64,000 nt of DNA from Lachnospiraceae bacterium (GTDB taxonomy: Bacteria; Bacillota; Clostridia; Lachnospirales; Lachnospiraceae). A model generated the notes under the pieces. The model saw nothing but the letters and a program-made list of their open reading frames with translations. It was not told the origin of the DNA and ran no database searches. The stretch lies in contig JALEPU010000110.1 in assembly GCA_022766905.1 (NCBI GenBank), positions 28,060 to 92,059 of the forward strand. Direction: 5' to 3'. Positions 43,469-52,235 of this stretch are shown here, piece after piece. The translations under genes were made by a program, and so were the position numbers. Numbering within the stretch: position 1 is the first letter of the stretch; every line of letters starts with the position of its first letter.

Positions 43469-44188
43469 TTATTTTTTATTATCCTTCTTCTGCAGCAAAT
43501 CCATCACTGCTTTTTTTAATTCCTCTCCGGTCCTTACCTCCATGGTTGCACTGTTTCTCTCTTCCGGACATTCCCGGTTCCGATGATTAAACCAAATAAC
43601 ATTCCAGCCGGCATTACGCCCACCTGTTACGTCTACCTCATAAGTATCCCCAAGATACCAGATTTCTTCCGGTTCTGCATGAAAAGCCTGTTCTACTGCC
43701 CGAAAAATCCGAAGGTCCGGTTTATGCCATCCAACATCTCCGGAAATAAAAATATGTTCCTCTCCAAACCATCGCTTTAGATTTAAAGCATCAATCTTGG
43801 CATATTGACCTTTATGATTTCCATTAGAAACGATTCCCATGGGGATTTTCAGTTCTTTTCCACAATTCAGAATATCTTCCATGTCAGGATTAACATGTAT
43901 TACTTTTTGTGCACTTCGATAAATTCGCTCAAATTCATTCCCTTCTTCCCTGCTTACCACAATGCCGGCATCCTGATAGGTTCTTTGGATTCTAAGAAAA
44001 AAGCAGTCTTTTGAGGGAATCAGACCCTGCTTTTCTTTTTCCAGAATCTCATCTGAATAAATCCTGGAATTCATGAAAAGCGTGACACAAGGCATGTCCG
44101 TCCTGGTTTCAAAGATCTCTTTATGGGCCTTTTCGAAAGGTTCCATTAAATCATAAATGGTATCATCAATGTCAAAAATAAGAATCAT
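43469..44188 (-). CDS. HAD superfamily hydrolase (YjjG/haloacid dehalogenase type)
   Basis: The 239-residue protein has motif I FDIDDTIYD, motif II GIVSNGN, motif III lysine in GWHKPDLRIF, and motif IV WYLGDTYEVD, all intact. A helical cap lies between motifs I and II. It is probably a phosphatase of small metabolites such as nucleotides; the substrate cannot be read from sequence. The ATG follows GAGGAAAAAAG. Confidence 0.88.
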   Translation of the reverse strand: MILIFDIDDTIYDLMEPFEKAHKEIFETRTDMPCVTLFMNSRIYSDEILEKEKQGLIPSKDCFFLRIQRTYQDAGIVVSREEGNEFERIYRSAQKVIHVNPDMEDILNCGKELKIPMGIVSNGNHKGQYAKIDALNLKRWFGEEHIFISGDVGWHKPDLRIFRAVEQAFHAEPEEIWYLGDTYEVDVTGGRNAGWNVIWFNHRNRECPEERNSATMEVRTGEELKKAVMDLLQKKDNKK

Positions 44189-44258
44189 ACTTTTTTCCTC
44201 TTTGCTTTATTTGTTTCATTTTACCACACAAAAATATCCCATACAACCATAAGAAAAG

Positions 44259-44295
44259 AAGCACCGGACCACAGATTTCTGTTTTCCGGTGCTTC
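44259..44295 (-). terminator. Terminator downstream of the amt gene
   Basis: Perfect arms GAAGCACCGGA / TCCGGTGCTTC with an inner ACAGA/TCTGT pair, followed on the minus strand by TTTTC. It separates amt from the HAD gene. Confidence 0.85.
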
Positions 44296-44343
44296 ACGTT
44301 TATTTTATATTTTTTATAGGAAGAAAAAAAGTAGTAATTTTAT

Positions 44344-46053
44344 TTACTCAACATCTTTCAGTGCTGCAAAGTCTTCTTCACCAGTACGTACTTTTACAAC
44401 TTTCTGGACATCGTATACGAAGATCTTACCATCGCCAATGTGGCCGGTGTAAAGGGCTTTCTTCGCTGTCTCGATTACTTTATCCAGTGGAACGTTACCG
44501 ATGATAATCTCAAGTTTCATCTTAGGCAGTACGTTGATATCCATTTCAACACCACGATATTTCTCGCCGGCACCTTTCTGAATACCACAGCCCATTACCT
44601 GTGTGACTGTCATACCGGTAATACCAATCTTATTCAGCTCGCTCTTAAGAAGCTCGTATCTGGAATGTTTTGCAATGATAGATACTTTGTACATACCGGT
44701 CTGGTTGCCACCAACTGCTTCTGTTCTTGTAACAGGAACTGCTGCATTAATCTGCTGATCGGTTGCTTTTACATAATTATCTTCACCAAGGTCAGTGTTT
44801 TCATTGACTTCCATACCTGTTGACATATCAGTAATGTTAAATCCGGCATAAGCACTTACAAGACCATGTTCATGATAATCAAGACCTTCAATTTCAACTT
44901 CTGCCGGAACACGAAGACCAACCAATTTATCAATCACTGTAAAGATGATTGTCATGGTAATTGCAACCCATGCGATAACAGAAACAACACCTAATACCTG
45001 CACACCAAAGAAATGGAATCCGCCGCCATAAAGGATACCGCCTTCTTCAGCAAATACACCGGTTAAGATTGTACCGAAGGCACCACAAACACCATGTACG
45101 GAAATAGCACCAACCGGGTCGTCAATTTTTACAACGTTATCAAAGAATTCAACTGCTAATACAAGGGCAATACCTGCAAATAAACCAATGAAAAATGCTC
45201 CTGTTGTTGTTACCATATCACAGCCTGCGGTAATTGCTACAAGGCCTGCCAACGCACCATTCAAAGACATGGATACGTCTGGTTTTTTGTAACGTAACCA
45301 GGTAAAGATCATAACGGTACAGGTTGCAACAGCTGCTGACATGTTGGTATTCATAAAGATTCTGCTTGCAGAAAGCATATCTGCATCTGTACTCATTGCT
45401 ACTGTGCTGGCACCGTTAAATCCAAACCAGCAGAACCAAAGAATAAATACACCAAGTGCTGCTGCTGTCAGGTTGTGTCCCAGAATTGCACGAGCTTTTC
45501 CGTCTTTTCCATATTTTCCAATACGAGGTCCTAAGATTTTAGCACCTACGCAGGCAGCTACACCACCTACCATATGAACGGCTGTACTTCCTGCAAAATC
45601 ATGGAAGCCAAGGCTTGATAACCAGCCGCCGCCCCAGATCCAGTGACCTGAGATTGGATAAACAACCAAAGAAATCATAGCACTGTATAAACAGTAAGCT
45701 TTAAAGTTTGTACGCTCTGCCATGGAACCACTTACGATGGTAGCTGCTGTGGCGCAGAATACAGTCTGGAAAATCACATAACAAAGAACCGGTAATGATC
45801 CAAAATCATAATCGCCACGAATAAATGGATCAAATCCTCCGATCAATGCTCCGCTTCCGCCGAACATAATACCAAAACCTACAAACCAGTAAGCCGGGGT
45901 ACCAATGCTAAAATCCATTAAGTTTTTCATAATGATATTACCGGTGTTTTTCGCACGAGTCATACCACTTTCACAAAGTGCGAAGCCTGCCTGCATAAAG
46001 AATACGAGCGCTGCTCCAATTAAAGTCCACATAACGTCTACAGATGAATACAT
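44344..46053 (-). CDS. amt: Ammonium transporter fused to a PII (GlnB/GlnK-like) domain
   Basis: The 569-residue protein combines an Amt channel (residues 1 to about 400) with a C-terminal PII domain (from about 450). The Amt part has ALCESGM, the twin histidines in DFAGSTAVHM and AISVHGVCGAFG, and about 11 membrane helices. The PII part has MYKVSIIAKHSRYELLKSEL, CGIQKGAGEKYRG, the VLPKMKLEIII strand and the C-terminal TGHIGDGKIFVYDV signature. The T-loop position of uridylylated Tyr51 (RGxEY) is Met here (RGVEM), so uridylylation is unlikely. A covalent PII would gate its own channel by sensing ATP/ADP and 2-oxoglutarate. Confidence 0.93.
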   Translation of the reverse strand: MYSSVDVMWTLIGAALVFFMQAGFALCESGMTRAKNTGNIIMKNLMDFSIGTPAYWFVGFGIMFGGSGALIGGFDPFIRGDYDFGSLPVLCYVIFQTVFCATAATIVSGSMAERTNFKAYCLYSAMISLVVYPISGHWIWGGGWLSSLGFHDFAGSTAVHMVGGVAACVGAKILGPRIGKYGKDGKARAILGHNLTAAALGVFILWFCWFGFNGASTVAMSTDADMLSASRIFMNTNMSAAVATCTVMIFTWLRYKKPDVSMSLNGALAGLVAITAGCDMVTTTGAFFIGLFAGIALVLAVEFFDNVVKIDDPVGAISVHGVCGAFGTILTGVFAEEGGILYGGGFHFFGVQVLGVVSVIAWVAITMTIIFTVIDKLVGLRVPAEVEIEGLDYHEHGLVSAYAGFNITDMSTGMEVNENTDLGEDNYVKATDQQINAAVPVTRTEAVGGNQTGMYKVSIIAKHSRYELLKSELNKIGITGMTVTQVMGCGIQKGAGEKYRGVEMDINVLPKMKLEIIIGNVPLDKVIETAKKALYTGHIGDGKIFVYDVQKVVKVRTGEEDFAALKDVE

Positions 46054-46177
46054 AATGAGTCCCTCCTCTTCGACAATAGTATTAGTTATGTATCTTTCTC
46101 TTTCCTTCGAAAGTATGCTTTGAATGTTCGCTTTATTAATGTATTTTGTATACGTTCTAAAGAAAGAAAAAGAAAAA

Positions 46178-46202
46178 GAGCACTGAAATTTTTTCAGCGC
46201 CC
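46178..46202 (-). terminator. Terminator hairpin in the amt leader (possible attenuator)
   Basis: On the minus strand an 11-bp stem with two G-U pairs (GGGCGCTGAAA / TTTCAGTGCTC) and a 3-nt loop is followed by TTTTTCTTTTTC. It lies only about 8-32 nt after the predicted transcription start and about 125 bp before amt. Confidence 0.75.
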
Positions 46203-46216
46203 TTGCTTAGTTACGA

Positions 46217-46245
46217 ATTATAGCGACAGGTATTTTATTTGTCAA
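46217..46245 (-). promoter_or_regulatory. Consensus sigma-A promoter of amt
   Basis: On the minus strand a perfect TTGACA and a perfect TATAAT are separated by 17 nt. The terminator at 46178 lies directly downstream, implying control after initiation. The rest of the gap (46246-46423) is AT-rich with nothing recognised. Confidence 0.85.
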
Positions 46246-46423
46246 GCAACTTTCCTGAAACCTTTTTTATTCATTTAAATTCCCATTTGCACTTTATTAT
46301 TTTATGAAAATCAAGCATATTAGCTAATAATCTATACTCCCAACATTTTTCTCTCCATTTAGGTATCAAACGGTGATTTCGACTTATTTCGCTGCAAACA
46401 GCTCCACAATCCTTTTCACCCTT

Positions 46424-47290
46424 TTACGTTAAAGAAGTAATCCAGTAGCCTTCTCCTCCGGTTTTCCACTTCCCCTGTTCTTTTGGTATGTAATCAAAAA
46501 ATCCAAAAATTCCCGCCAGATATTTTTCCCGGTTGTCATAGATTCCAGGCACCCCAAGAGCCCACAAATTCTTGTTTTTCCCCATCTGGATCCTCAGCAG
46601 AATCAGTTCATGATAGTTTTCAAACCCCTGAAGTAAAAATGGATTACCGGCCAGATGCCAGCTGCGAATGGGAAACTTTGCAATATCTTCCGGCATAATT
46701 TTCACTGCTTCTACCAGACCGGTATCACTATCAAGCACAACCGGCGGAAAAGAACCAAAAATTTTTTCCAGTCCTCTTTCCTCAGCGTCCACTTCCTGTC
46801 CGGCAATATTCTTTTCTTCAACAACAGGGCTTTCCGGCACCGGCTCCTTTATTTCAACAGCCGGACTTTCCGGCACTGTTTCCTTTTCCTGCCCGGAATC
46901 CCCGGAAAGCTCAATGGGTTCCTTTCCCAGCTCTCGTTCATCCCAGCAGGTTCCGTACCAAAGCTCTTCCCCTTCATAAAACACCATTCCATCCATCTTG
47001 CCAAGACCCAAAAAGCCCGGTATCTCTTCTTCTTTCCGAGTGGTCTTATATTCACAACACCCTCTGGAACAAAGAAATTTATCCACAAAAATCCCTTTTT
47101 TATGCCCATCCTGATGGAAATAAAAATAGGTAGAAAGGTTCCTTTCATCCATCATCCGTAAATCCCGGATATGAAAAAAAAGGCGAAGTCCGTCCGGTCT
47201 TGTGTCAATCCGCACAAAACCTACATTTTCGCCTTTTTGACCATGTCTGTATTTATATAAATATGAAACGATCCGCTGATACTCTGCCAT
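46424..47290 (-). CDS. DUF6128-like uncharacterised protein
   Basis: The 288-residue cytoplasmic protein begins MAEYQRIVSYLYKYRHGQKG, a start I associate with the Lachnospiraceae DUF6128 family, followed by a beta-rich N-terminal domain with a Cys cluster (CSRGCCEYKT). A Pro/Glu/Val-rich linker carries two copies of a PESP-x-VE-x-K unit near 160-195. The C-terminal domain has SWHLAGNPFLLQGFENYHELIL and LGVPGIYDNREKYLAGIFGF. Function unknown. The start is set by a nearby AAGGGG; an ATG seven codons earlier is possible. Confidence 0.6.
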   Translation of the reverse strand: MAEYQRIVSYLYKYRHGQKGENVGFVRIDTRPDGLRLFFHIRDLRMMDERNLSTYFYFHQDGHKKGIFVDKFLCSRGCCEYKTTRKEEEIPGFLGLGKMDGMVFYEGEELWYGTCWDERELGKEPIELSGDSGQEKETVPESPAVEIKEPVPESPVVEEKNIAGQEVDAEERGLEKIFGSFPPVVLDSDTGLVEAVKIMPEDIAKFPIRSWHLAGNPFLLQGFENYHELILLRIQMGKNKNLWALGVPGIYDNREKYLAGIFGFFDYIPKEQGKWKTGGEGYWITSLT

Positions 47291-47354
47291 ACACCATTTC
47301 CCCTTTTTCATTATTGTATGCCGGGGAAATGGATTTAGAACATACGGCTTTTCT

Positions 47355-48215
47355 CTACTCTTTGCAAAGCAAATCGGAAAGTTTCGCATATTCCGAAAGA
47401 CTTAATTTCTCTCCTCGTATGGTCTCTGATAATCCCATAGTCTGCAAAGCATCCACAATCTCCTCTTTGGTAAGAGAAAGCTCATTCATATTGTGCAGGG
47501 CATTTTGCAGCGTCTTTCTGCGCTGGTTAAAGGAAGCCCGAATCAGCCGGAACATAAACTGCTCATTTTTCACCTGAACCGGCTTTTCTTTGTGGCGGGT
47601 AAGCCGTATGACGGCGGAACCCACCTTAGGTCTTGGAATAAAACAGTTCGGAGGCACATTTGCCACAATATACGGCTCGGCATAATACTGTACTGCTAAA
47701 GAAAGGGCACCGTAATCCTTACTGCCCGGACCTTCCTGCATCCTTAACGCAACTTCTTTTTGCACCATTACGGTAATATTGTCAATAGGAACATTACTTT
47801 CAAAAAGTCCCATTATGATTGGAGTTGTAATGTAATAAGGCAGGTTAGCCACCACTTTAATCGGTCTGTCCCCATTATATTGTTCTACCAGAGCCGGAAT
47901 ATCCACTTTTAATATATCCTCATTTAAAATCGTGATATTATCATATTCTCCCAGGACTTCCTGTAAAATCGGAATCAGGTTCTTGTCAATTTCAACAGCA
48001 ATGACCTGTCCGGCTGCCTCAGCCAGCCTTTTTGTCATTGTGCCGATTCCCGGACCAATCTCCAGCACACAATCATCCGGACCGATCTGGGCGGCCCCAA
48101 TGATCTTATCCAGGACTCTTCCGTCAATCAGGAAATTCTGTCCGTACTTTTTCTGAAATACAAAATTATATTTTTTTATAATTTCTATGGTACTTTGTGA
48201 AATATTCTGCTCCAT
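47355..48215 (-). CDS. rsmA: 16S rRNA adenine(1518/1519)-N6-dimethyltransferase
   Basis: RsmA (KsgA) dimethylates two adenines in helix 45 of 16S rRNA. The 286-residue protein has QKKYGQNFLID at the N-terminus, the SAM-binding VLEIGPGIGTMTKRL, and the catalytic NLPYYITTPI. It is preceded by tatD, a common pairing in Firmicutes. Confidence 0.96.
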   Translation of the reverse strand: MEQNISQSTIEIIKKYNFVFQKKYGQNFLIDGRVLDKIIGAAQIGPDDCVLEIGPGIGTMTKRLAEAAGQVIAVEIDKNLIPILQEVLGEYDNITILNEDILKVDIPALVEQYNGDRPIKVVANLPYYITTPIIMGLFESNVPIDNITVMVQKEVALRMQEGPGSKDYGALSLAVQYYAEPYIVANVPPNCFIPRPKVGSAVIRLTRHKEKPVQVKNEQFMFRLIRASFNQRRKTLQNALHNMNELSLTKEEIVDALQTMGLSETIRGEKLSLSEYAKLSDLLCKE

Positions 48216-48245
48216 AAACGCTCCTATCTGTTATCATCATTTTTT

Positions 48246-49013
48246 CTATGAAATCCGGTACATTTTTTTTGCATTGGTCATGGTAGCGGCAAGCACTTCC
48301 TCATAGGAAATTCCCTTTAATCTGGCAATTTCTTCTGCCACATAAGGCAGATACAGGGAAGAATTTCTTTTTCCCCGATACGGAGTCGGCGCCAGATATG
48401 GACAATCTGTCTCCAGAACAAGCCGATCCAACGGGATATATTGAACCGCTTCTTTTAATTTTCTGGAATTTTTAAAGGTAACAACACCGCCGATTCCAAT
48501 ATAGAATCCCATATTCAGAAATTCTCTGGCCATCTCTTTGGTGTAGGAAAAACAGTGAATCACTCCACCGCAGTCGCCTGCATGAAGAGATGACAGCATG
48601 TCTGCCGTATCTCTTGCAGCATCCCTGCTGTGGATTGCAATGGGAAGTTTTACCTCTTTGGCCAGTGCTACCTGCATCTCCAATGCCTTCTTTTGCACTT
48701 CTTTTGCCGGTTCCGGCCAGTAATAATCCAGTCCAATCTCGCCAATGGCTACTATCTTATCATGACCGGCCATTTGATGCAACTCTTTTAATGTCTCGTC
48801 ATTCATCTCCTGGGCATCACTGGGATGTATGCCCACTGCACCATACAGAAAAGAATATTGTTCACAAAGTTCTATGGTTTTTCTGGAAGAAGCCATATTC
48901 GCCCCAACATTTACCACATAATCGATGCCGGCTTCTTTCATCCTGTCCAATAATTCTTCTCTGTCTTCGTCAAATGCCTCATCATCATAGTGGGCATGGG
49001 TATCAAAAATCAT
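48246..49013 (-). CDS. TatD family metal-dependent hydrolase
   Basis: The 255-residue TIM-barrel protein has the N-terminal metal-binding FDTHAHYD, GEIGLDYYWP, AIHSRDA, HCFSY and ETDCPYLAPTPYRGKRN signatures. TatD enzymes act as DNA exonucleases or related hydrolases. The start ATG at 49011-49013 follows AGGAGG and overlaps the YesL gene by four bases. Confidence 0.95.
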   Translation of the reverse strand: MIFDTHAHYDDEAFDEDREELLDRMKEAGIDYVVNVGANMASSRKTIELCEQYSFLYGAVGIHPSDAQEMNDETLKELHQMAGHDKIVAIGEIGLDYYWPEPAKEVQKKALEMQVALAKEVKLPIAIHSRDAARDTADMLSSLHAGDCGGVIHCFSYTKEMAREFLNMGFYIGIGGVVTFKNSRKLKEAVQYIPLDRLVLETDCPYLAPTPYRGKRNSSLYLPYVAEEIARLKGISYEEVLAATMTNAKKMYRIS

Positions 49014-49666
49014 TCTTCTTCCTCCTTTTCCAACCATTCCTCCGGCATAAATTTCCGGAACACCCTCATCAGAAACCAGGAACTAAAATAGGCAAGCAGT
49101 CCAAATCCAACCAGCACAAAAACCGGAGTCAGCACCGACTGAAAGACTGTCCATCTGGAAAAAAGGACGAAAGGACTGGCCCAGATCAGCAGAACTGCCA
49201 CCGTATAAGGAAGATGGCTAAGGCTCATCAAAAGGGCATTTTTCATTGTGTTTTTCACTGTATTCTCGAAAGTTGCAAGAATCGGAAAAACATATGCAAA
49301 TACAAATCCATACAAAAGGCACAGCATATACCAGCCATAGCGAAACAGGCTTCCCAGCTCTTTTCCAAGGACCCCGATGGCACGATAGTCCGCATACAAA
49401 AGCCCGCTCAGCAAGGCAAGAATCAGCCATACAATGGTCGCCTGTTTGATATTTTCCCGAAATCCTTTCCAGAACGTCTTAGAAACAGAACCTTCTTCCT
49501 GGCGCATCATTTTTAAAGATACATAATAAAGTCCAGTAAAAGATGCCCCTATGGTAACAATGGGAAGACAGCCCAGGATAAAAAGCAGATTTAACACAAT
49601 CAGATCTGCCAGCCGGCTTAAAAACAGCATCCATGGGCTTTCCAAATCAAAAATCTTTTTTAACAT
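49010..49666 (-). CDS. YesL family (DUF624) membrane protein
   Basis: The 218-residue polytopic protein shows the DUF624 pattern: LESPWMLFLSRLADLIVLN, LGCLPIVTIGASFTGLYYV, then FWKGFRENIKQATIVWLIL and further helices. Members often accompany sugar uptake genes, but here it sits between a coiled-coil protein gene and tatD. It overlaps the upstream gene by seven bases. Function unknown. Confidence 0.87.
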   Translation of the reverse strand: MLKKIFDLESPWMLFLSRLADLIVLNLLFILGCLPIVTIGASFTGLYYVSLKMMRQEEGSVSKTFWKGFRENIKQATIVWLILALLSGLLYADYRAIGVLGKELGSLFRYGWYMLCLLYGFVFAYVFPILATFENTVKNTMKNALLMSLSHLPYTVAVLLIWASPFVLFSRWTVFQSVLTPVFVLVGFGLLAYFSSWFLMRVFRKFMPEEWLEKEEEE

Positions 49667-52194
49667 AAATTCATCTCCCTAGTGATTTTTCCAAAGAAAT
49701 GGAATTTTGGCGTAACAGCCATTTTCGCTGACATTTGTTTTCCCGTATCTTTTCTGGTAATCATCAAATCTGCCAGCATGGTATCTCCATTTTCTGCCAT
49801 CACTTCTTTTTCCAGAAGTTTTTCTTTTCCTTCAGCATTTGCATAGTGAATCTCTATTCTGGTGCTAATCAGGTCTTCGTCCTCATAAACACCGGAGCCA
49901 ATCGAAATTACAACAGGAACTTCCAGAAGCTCAGCTACCTCAGACAAATCCAGTAAAAGTTCATCTTCTCCTTTTAACATCCAGTAAATATCATCTACAA
50001 AAATCACCGGCTTTTTATTCCGTTCTTTTTGGAAGGCTTCGGTAAGTTTCTGAATAATCACTGTCATATTGCTGCTGTCCAGGCTTCTTTGTTCCATGAG
50101 ATACATATGTTCCCCAATCTTTTCTTCATAATAGCTGAATTCTTTTCTTAAATTCGCCATGTCTGCTTTGGACTGGCAATTTAAAATAGATGCCTGGGAA
50201 CGGGCAAGTCCTTTGTCCTTTCCCCTCAGTTCATAAGTCAGACGGGAAATGCTTTGCACCATCATACCGTATCTGGAAGAATCAGACAGCAAATAGAGGA
50301 CATCTTTTCCCTGAGATGCCATATAATCTCCTGCCTGAAGCATAAAGGAATCTGCTCCGATGGATTCATCCGCTGAGACAACATAAACTCCTGCTTCCAG
50401 GCCTTCTGAAAGAAGTTTATCTACCGGCTCTATTCCTGTATGAGCTTTTCGTTCTCCTGATCCACTGTTTAAGAATTTCTCAAAGTCTCCCATGAAACTC
50501 TTCGTATTCTGGAAAGAAGAGAAGAAGGAATCATCGATATCCAGCTCCACTGTTTTTCTCGGTTTTTTCACCGGCTTTTCTGCGGTTACTTTCTTTGCAG
50601 ATTCTGCGCTTTCATCAGAAGCTGTTTTGGAAGAACTGTTTTTGTTGTTTTCTTCCTTCTTTGCTTCCTCTTTGGAAGCGGTTTTTTCTTTTTCAGAAGC
50701 TTTCTCCCCGCTTCCTCCGTTCCAGGTTTCATCGATCAGTTCATCCAGATCCTGCTGAAGCGGTTCTTCTTCTGCTTCTTCTTTGGCCTGTAATGCCTCG
50801 ATGACTCTGGTCGTAAGCTTTGTCATATCGATATCGGAAGCCTTTGTGCCGCTTCGAAGCATATCCTGATATTTCTCCATCACCAGTTTGTTCAGTTCTG
50901 CCTCATCAATCTCAAGCTCTTTTGCGGCATCTCCTCCTAAAACTGCTGCCATTCCCTGCTGAATACTTTCTACTGCTTTTTTGGCTGTCTGAGCAGCTCT
51001 TTCTGATTTTGCCTCTGCCCGTTCCTGGATTAACTTGGCTGCCTCGGATCTGGTCTGAGCATTTTTAGCCGCTTTGGCTGCCTGAGCTTCCTCTCTTGCT
51101 TTGGCTCTTCTTGCAGCCCTTTCTTCTGCCGCTTTCGCTTCTTCCGCAGACATATTTTGTCTTGCTTTTTGGGCTTCTGCTTTTTGACGCTCTGCCTTTT
51201 GGGCCTCTTCCATTGCTTTTGCTTCCCGCTCCGCTCTGGCTCTTTCTTTTGCTGCTTTCGCCTCTGCCTCTGCTTCTGCCCACTCTCTGGCTCTTCTTGC
51301 TTCCTGTTCGGCTTCTACCCGGGCTCTCTTTTCTTCCGGCGTCTCTTCTCTGCGTTTTTCCCGTTCCGATGCCGGTGGCGGTACCGGTGTCCCATCTCTC
51401 TGGGCCCGTTTTAACTCCATCTCCCGCTCAGCTGCTTCTTTTTTCGCTCTTTCTTCTGCAGCAACAATCCTTGGATCCGGTTCTCCCCGTTTGATTGCCT
51501 CTTCTGCCAGCTTTGCTTCCATCTCTTCCCGAAGTCTTGCTTCTTCCGCCGCTCTTTGCTGGGCTTTTTTCTGGGCCTCATAGGCCAGCTGACTGGCAGA
51601 AACCCCCTGTCCTTCTCCGCCTTTTACTGTAGGAGCTGCTTTTGGAATTCCCTTATAAGGCTTTTTACTTGTTACCGCTCTTCTCTGGCCCGGCTTTGGA
51701 GGCTCCGGTTTAATTCCTTTTCGTTTATTTTCATCTGCAATTCGAATTGCGTCCGCTGCCAGTTCTGCCGCAGACTTTGGTCTTTCCTGTTTTTTCGGTG
51801 CGTCCGCTGCCGGTGTGGAATCCGTCTTAATCTCGCCGCCTGCTCCACCTAGCATGGACTCAAAATTACTGAAAATCATCTTATCTAAGGCAACATTTTC
51901 ATTGCCTGCTACCAGTTCCTTATCCGGTTCCATCTTTCTTATAATCTGTTCCGATGGACTTAAAGCTGCTGCCGGTACATCCGAAGTATCCGACCCAAAA
52001 AGCTTTGGTGCCAGACGCAGGATGGTTCTCCAGGTTTCTGTCACTGTCTCCTGCTCAATCTCCATTCCCTGCTGCTGCATCATCTTAAGAGCCATGTTTA
52101 CTACATCCGATCTGCTCATCGCCGCTTCCGGAGGAACACCATTTCTCTGCTGTTCCCTCACAACATCCAAAAGGGCATTAATAATATCTTCCAT
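49660..52194 (-). CDS. Large coiled-coil protein with a degenerate DnaB-like RecA-fold domain
   Basis: The 844-residue protein has an N-terminal helical domain (1-70), a Pro/Lys-rich linker, a long Ala/Glu/Arg-rich coiled coil (about 215-411), an acidic Lys/Ser linker (about 480-550), and a C-terminal domain (about 575-844). That last domain resembles the DnaB helicase core: GIEPVDKLLSEGLEAGVYVV aligns with the DnaB start of the RecA fold, and FVDDIYWM occupies the Walker B place (about 730). But the Walker A segment reads SADESIGADSF, lacking GKT/S, so ATP hydrolysis is unlikely. No membrane helix. The ATG follows AGGAGG at ten bases. Function unknown; a regulatory or structural RecA-fold protein is suggested. 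Confidence 0.7.
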   Translation of the reverse strand: MEDIINALLDVVREQQRNGVPPEAAMSRSDVVNMALKMMQQQGMEIEQETVTETWRTILRLAPKLFGSDTSDVPAAALSPSEQIIRKMEPDKELVAGNENVALDKMIFSNFESMLGGAGGEIKTDSTPAADAPKKQERPKSAAELAADAIRIADENKRKGIKPEPPKPGQRRAVTSKKPYKGIPKAAPTVKGGEGQGVSASQLAYEAQKKAQQRAAEEARLREEMEAKLAEEAIKRGEPDPRIVAAEERAKKEAAEREMELKRAQRDGTPVPPPASEREKRREETPEEKRARVEAEQEARRAREWAEAEAEAKAAKERARAEREAKAMEEAQKAERQKAEAQKARQNMSAEEAKAAEERAARRAKAREEAQAAKAAKNAQTRSEAAKLIQERAEAKSERAAQTAKKAVESIQQGMAAVLGGDAAKELEIDEAELNKLVMEKYQDMLRSGTKASDIDMTKLTTRVIEALQAKEEAEEEPLQQDLDELIDETWNGGSGEKASEKEKTASKEEAKKEENNKNSSSKTASDESAESAKKVTAEKPVKKPRKTVELDIDDSFFSSFQNTKSFMGDFEKFLNSGSGERKAHTGIEPVDKLLSEGLEAGVYVVSADESIGADSFMLQAGDYMASQGKDVLYLLSDSSRYGMMVQSISRLTYELRGKDKGLARSQASILNCQSKADMANLRKEFSYYEEKIGEHMYLMEQRSLDSSNMTVIIQKLTEAFQKERNKKPVIFVDDIYWMLKGEDELLLDLSEVAELLEVPVVISIGSGVYEDEDLISTRIEIHYANAEGKEKLLEKEVMAENGDTMLADLMITRKDTGKQMSAKMAVTPKFHFFGKITREMNLC

Positions 52195-52235
52195 CTATAT
52201 CCTACCTCCTGTCCCAATACGTTTGCTCATTTGTC

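Noticed and set aside
48590..49516. A 308-residue plus-strand frame opposite tatD and the YesL gene
   Set aside because: Its product is His/Pro/Cys-rich low-complexity and fully overlaps two well-supported genes.
50820..51852. Long plus-strand frames opposite the coiled-coil gene
   Set aside because: They are Leu/Phe/Ser-rich mirror images of the Ala/Glu/Lys-rich coiled coil and have no start signals.
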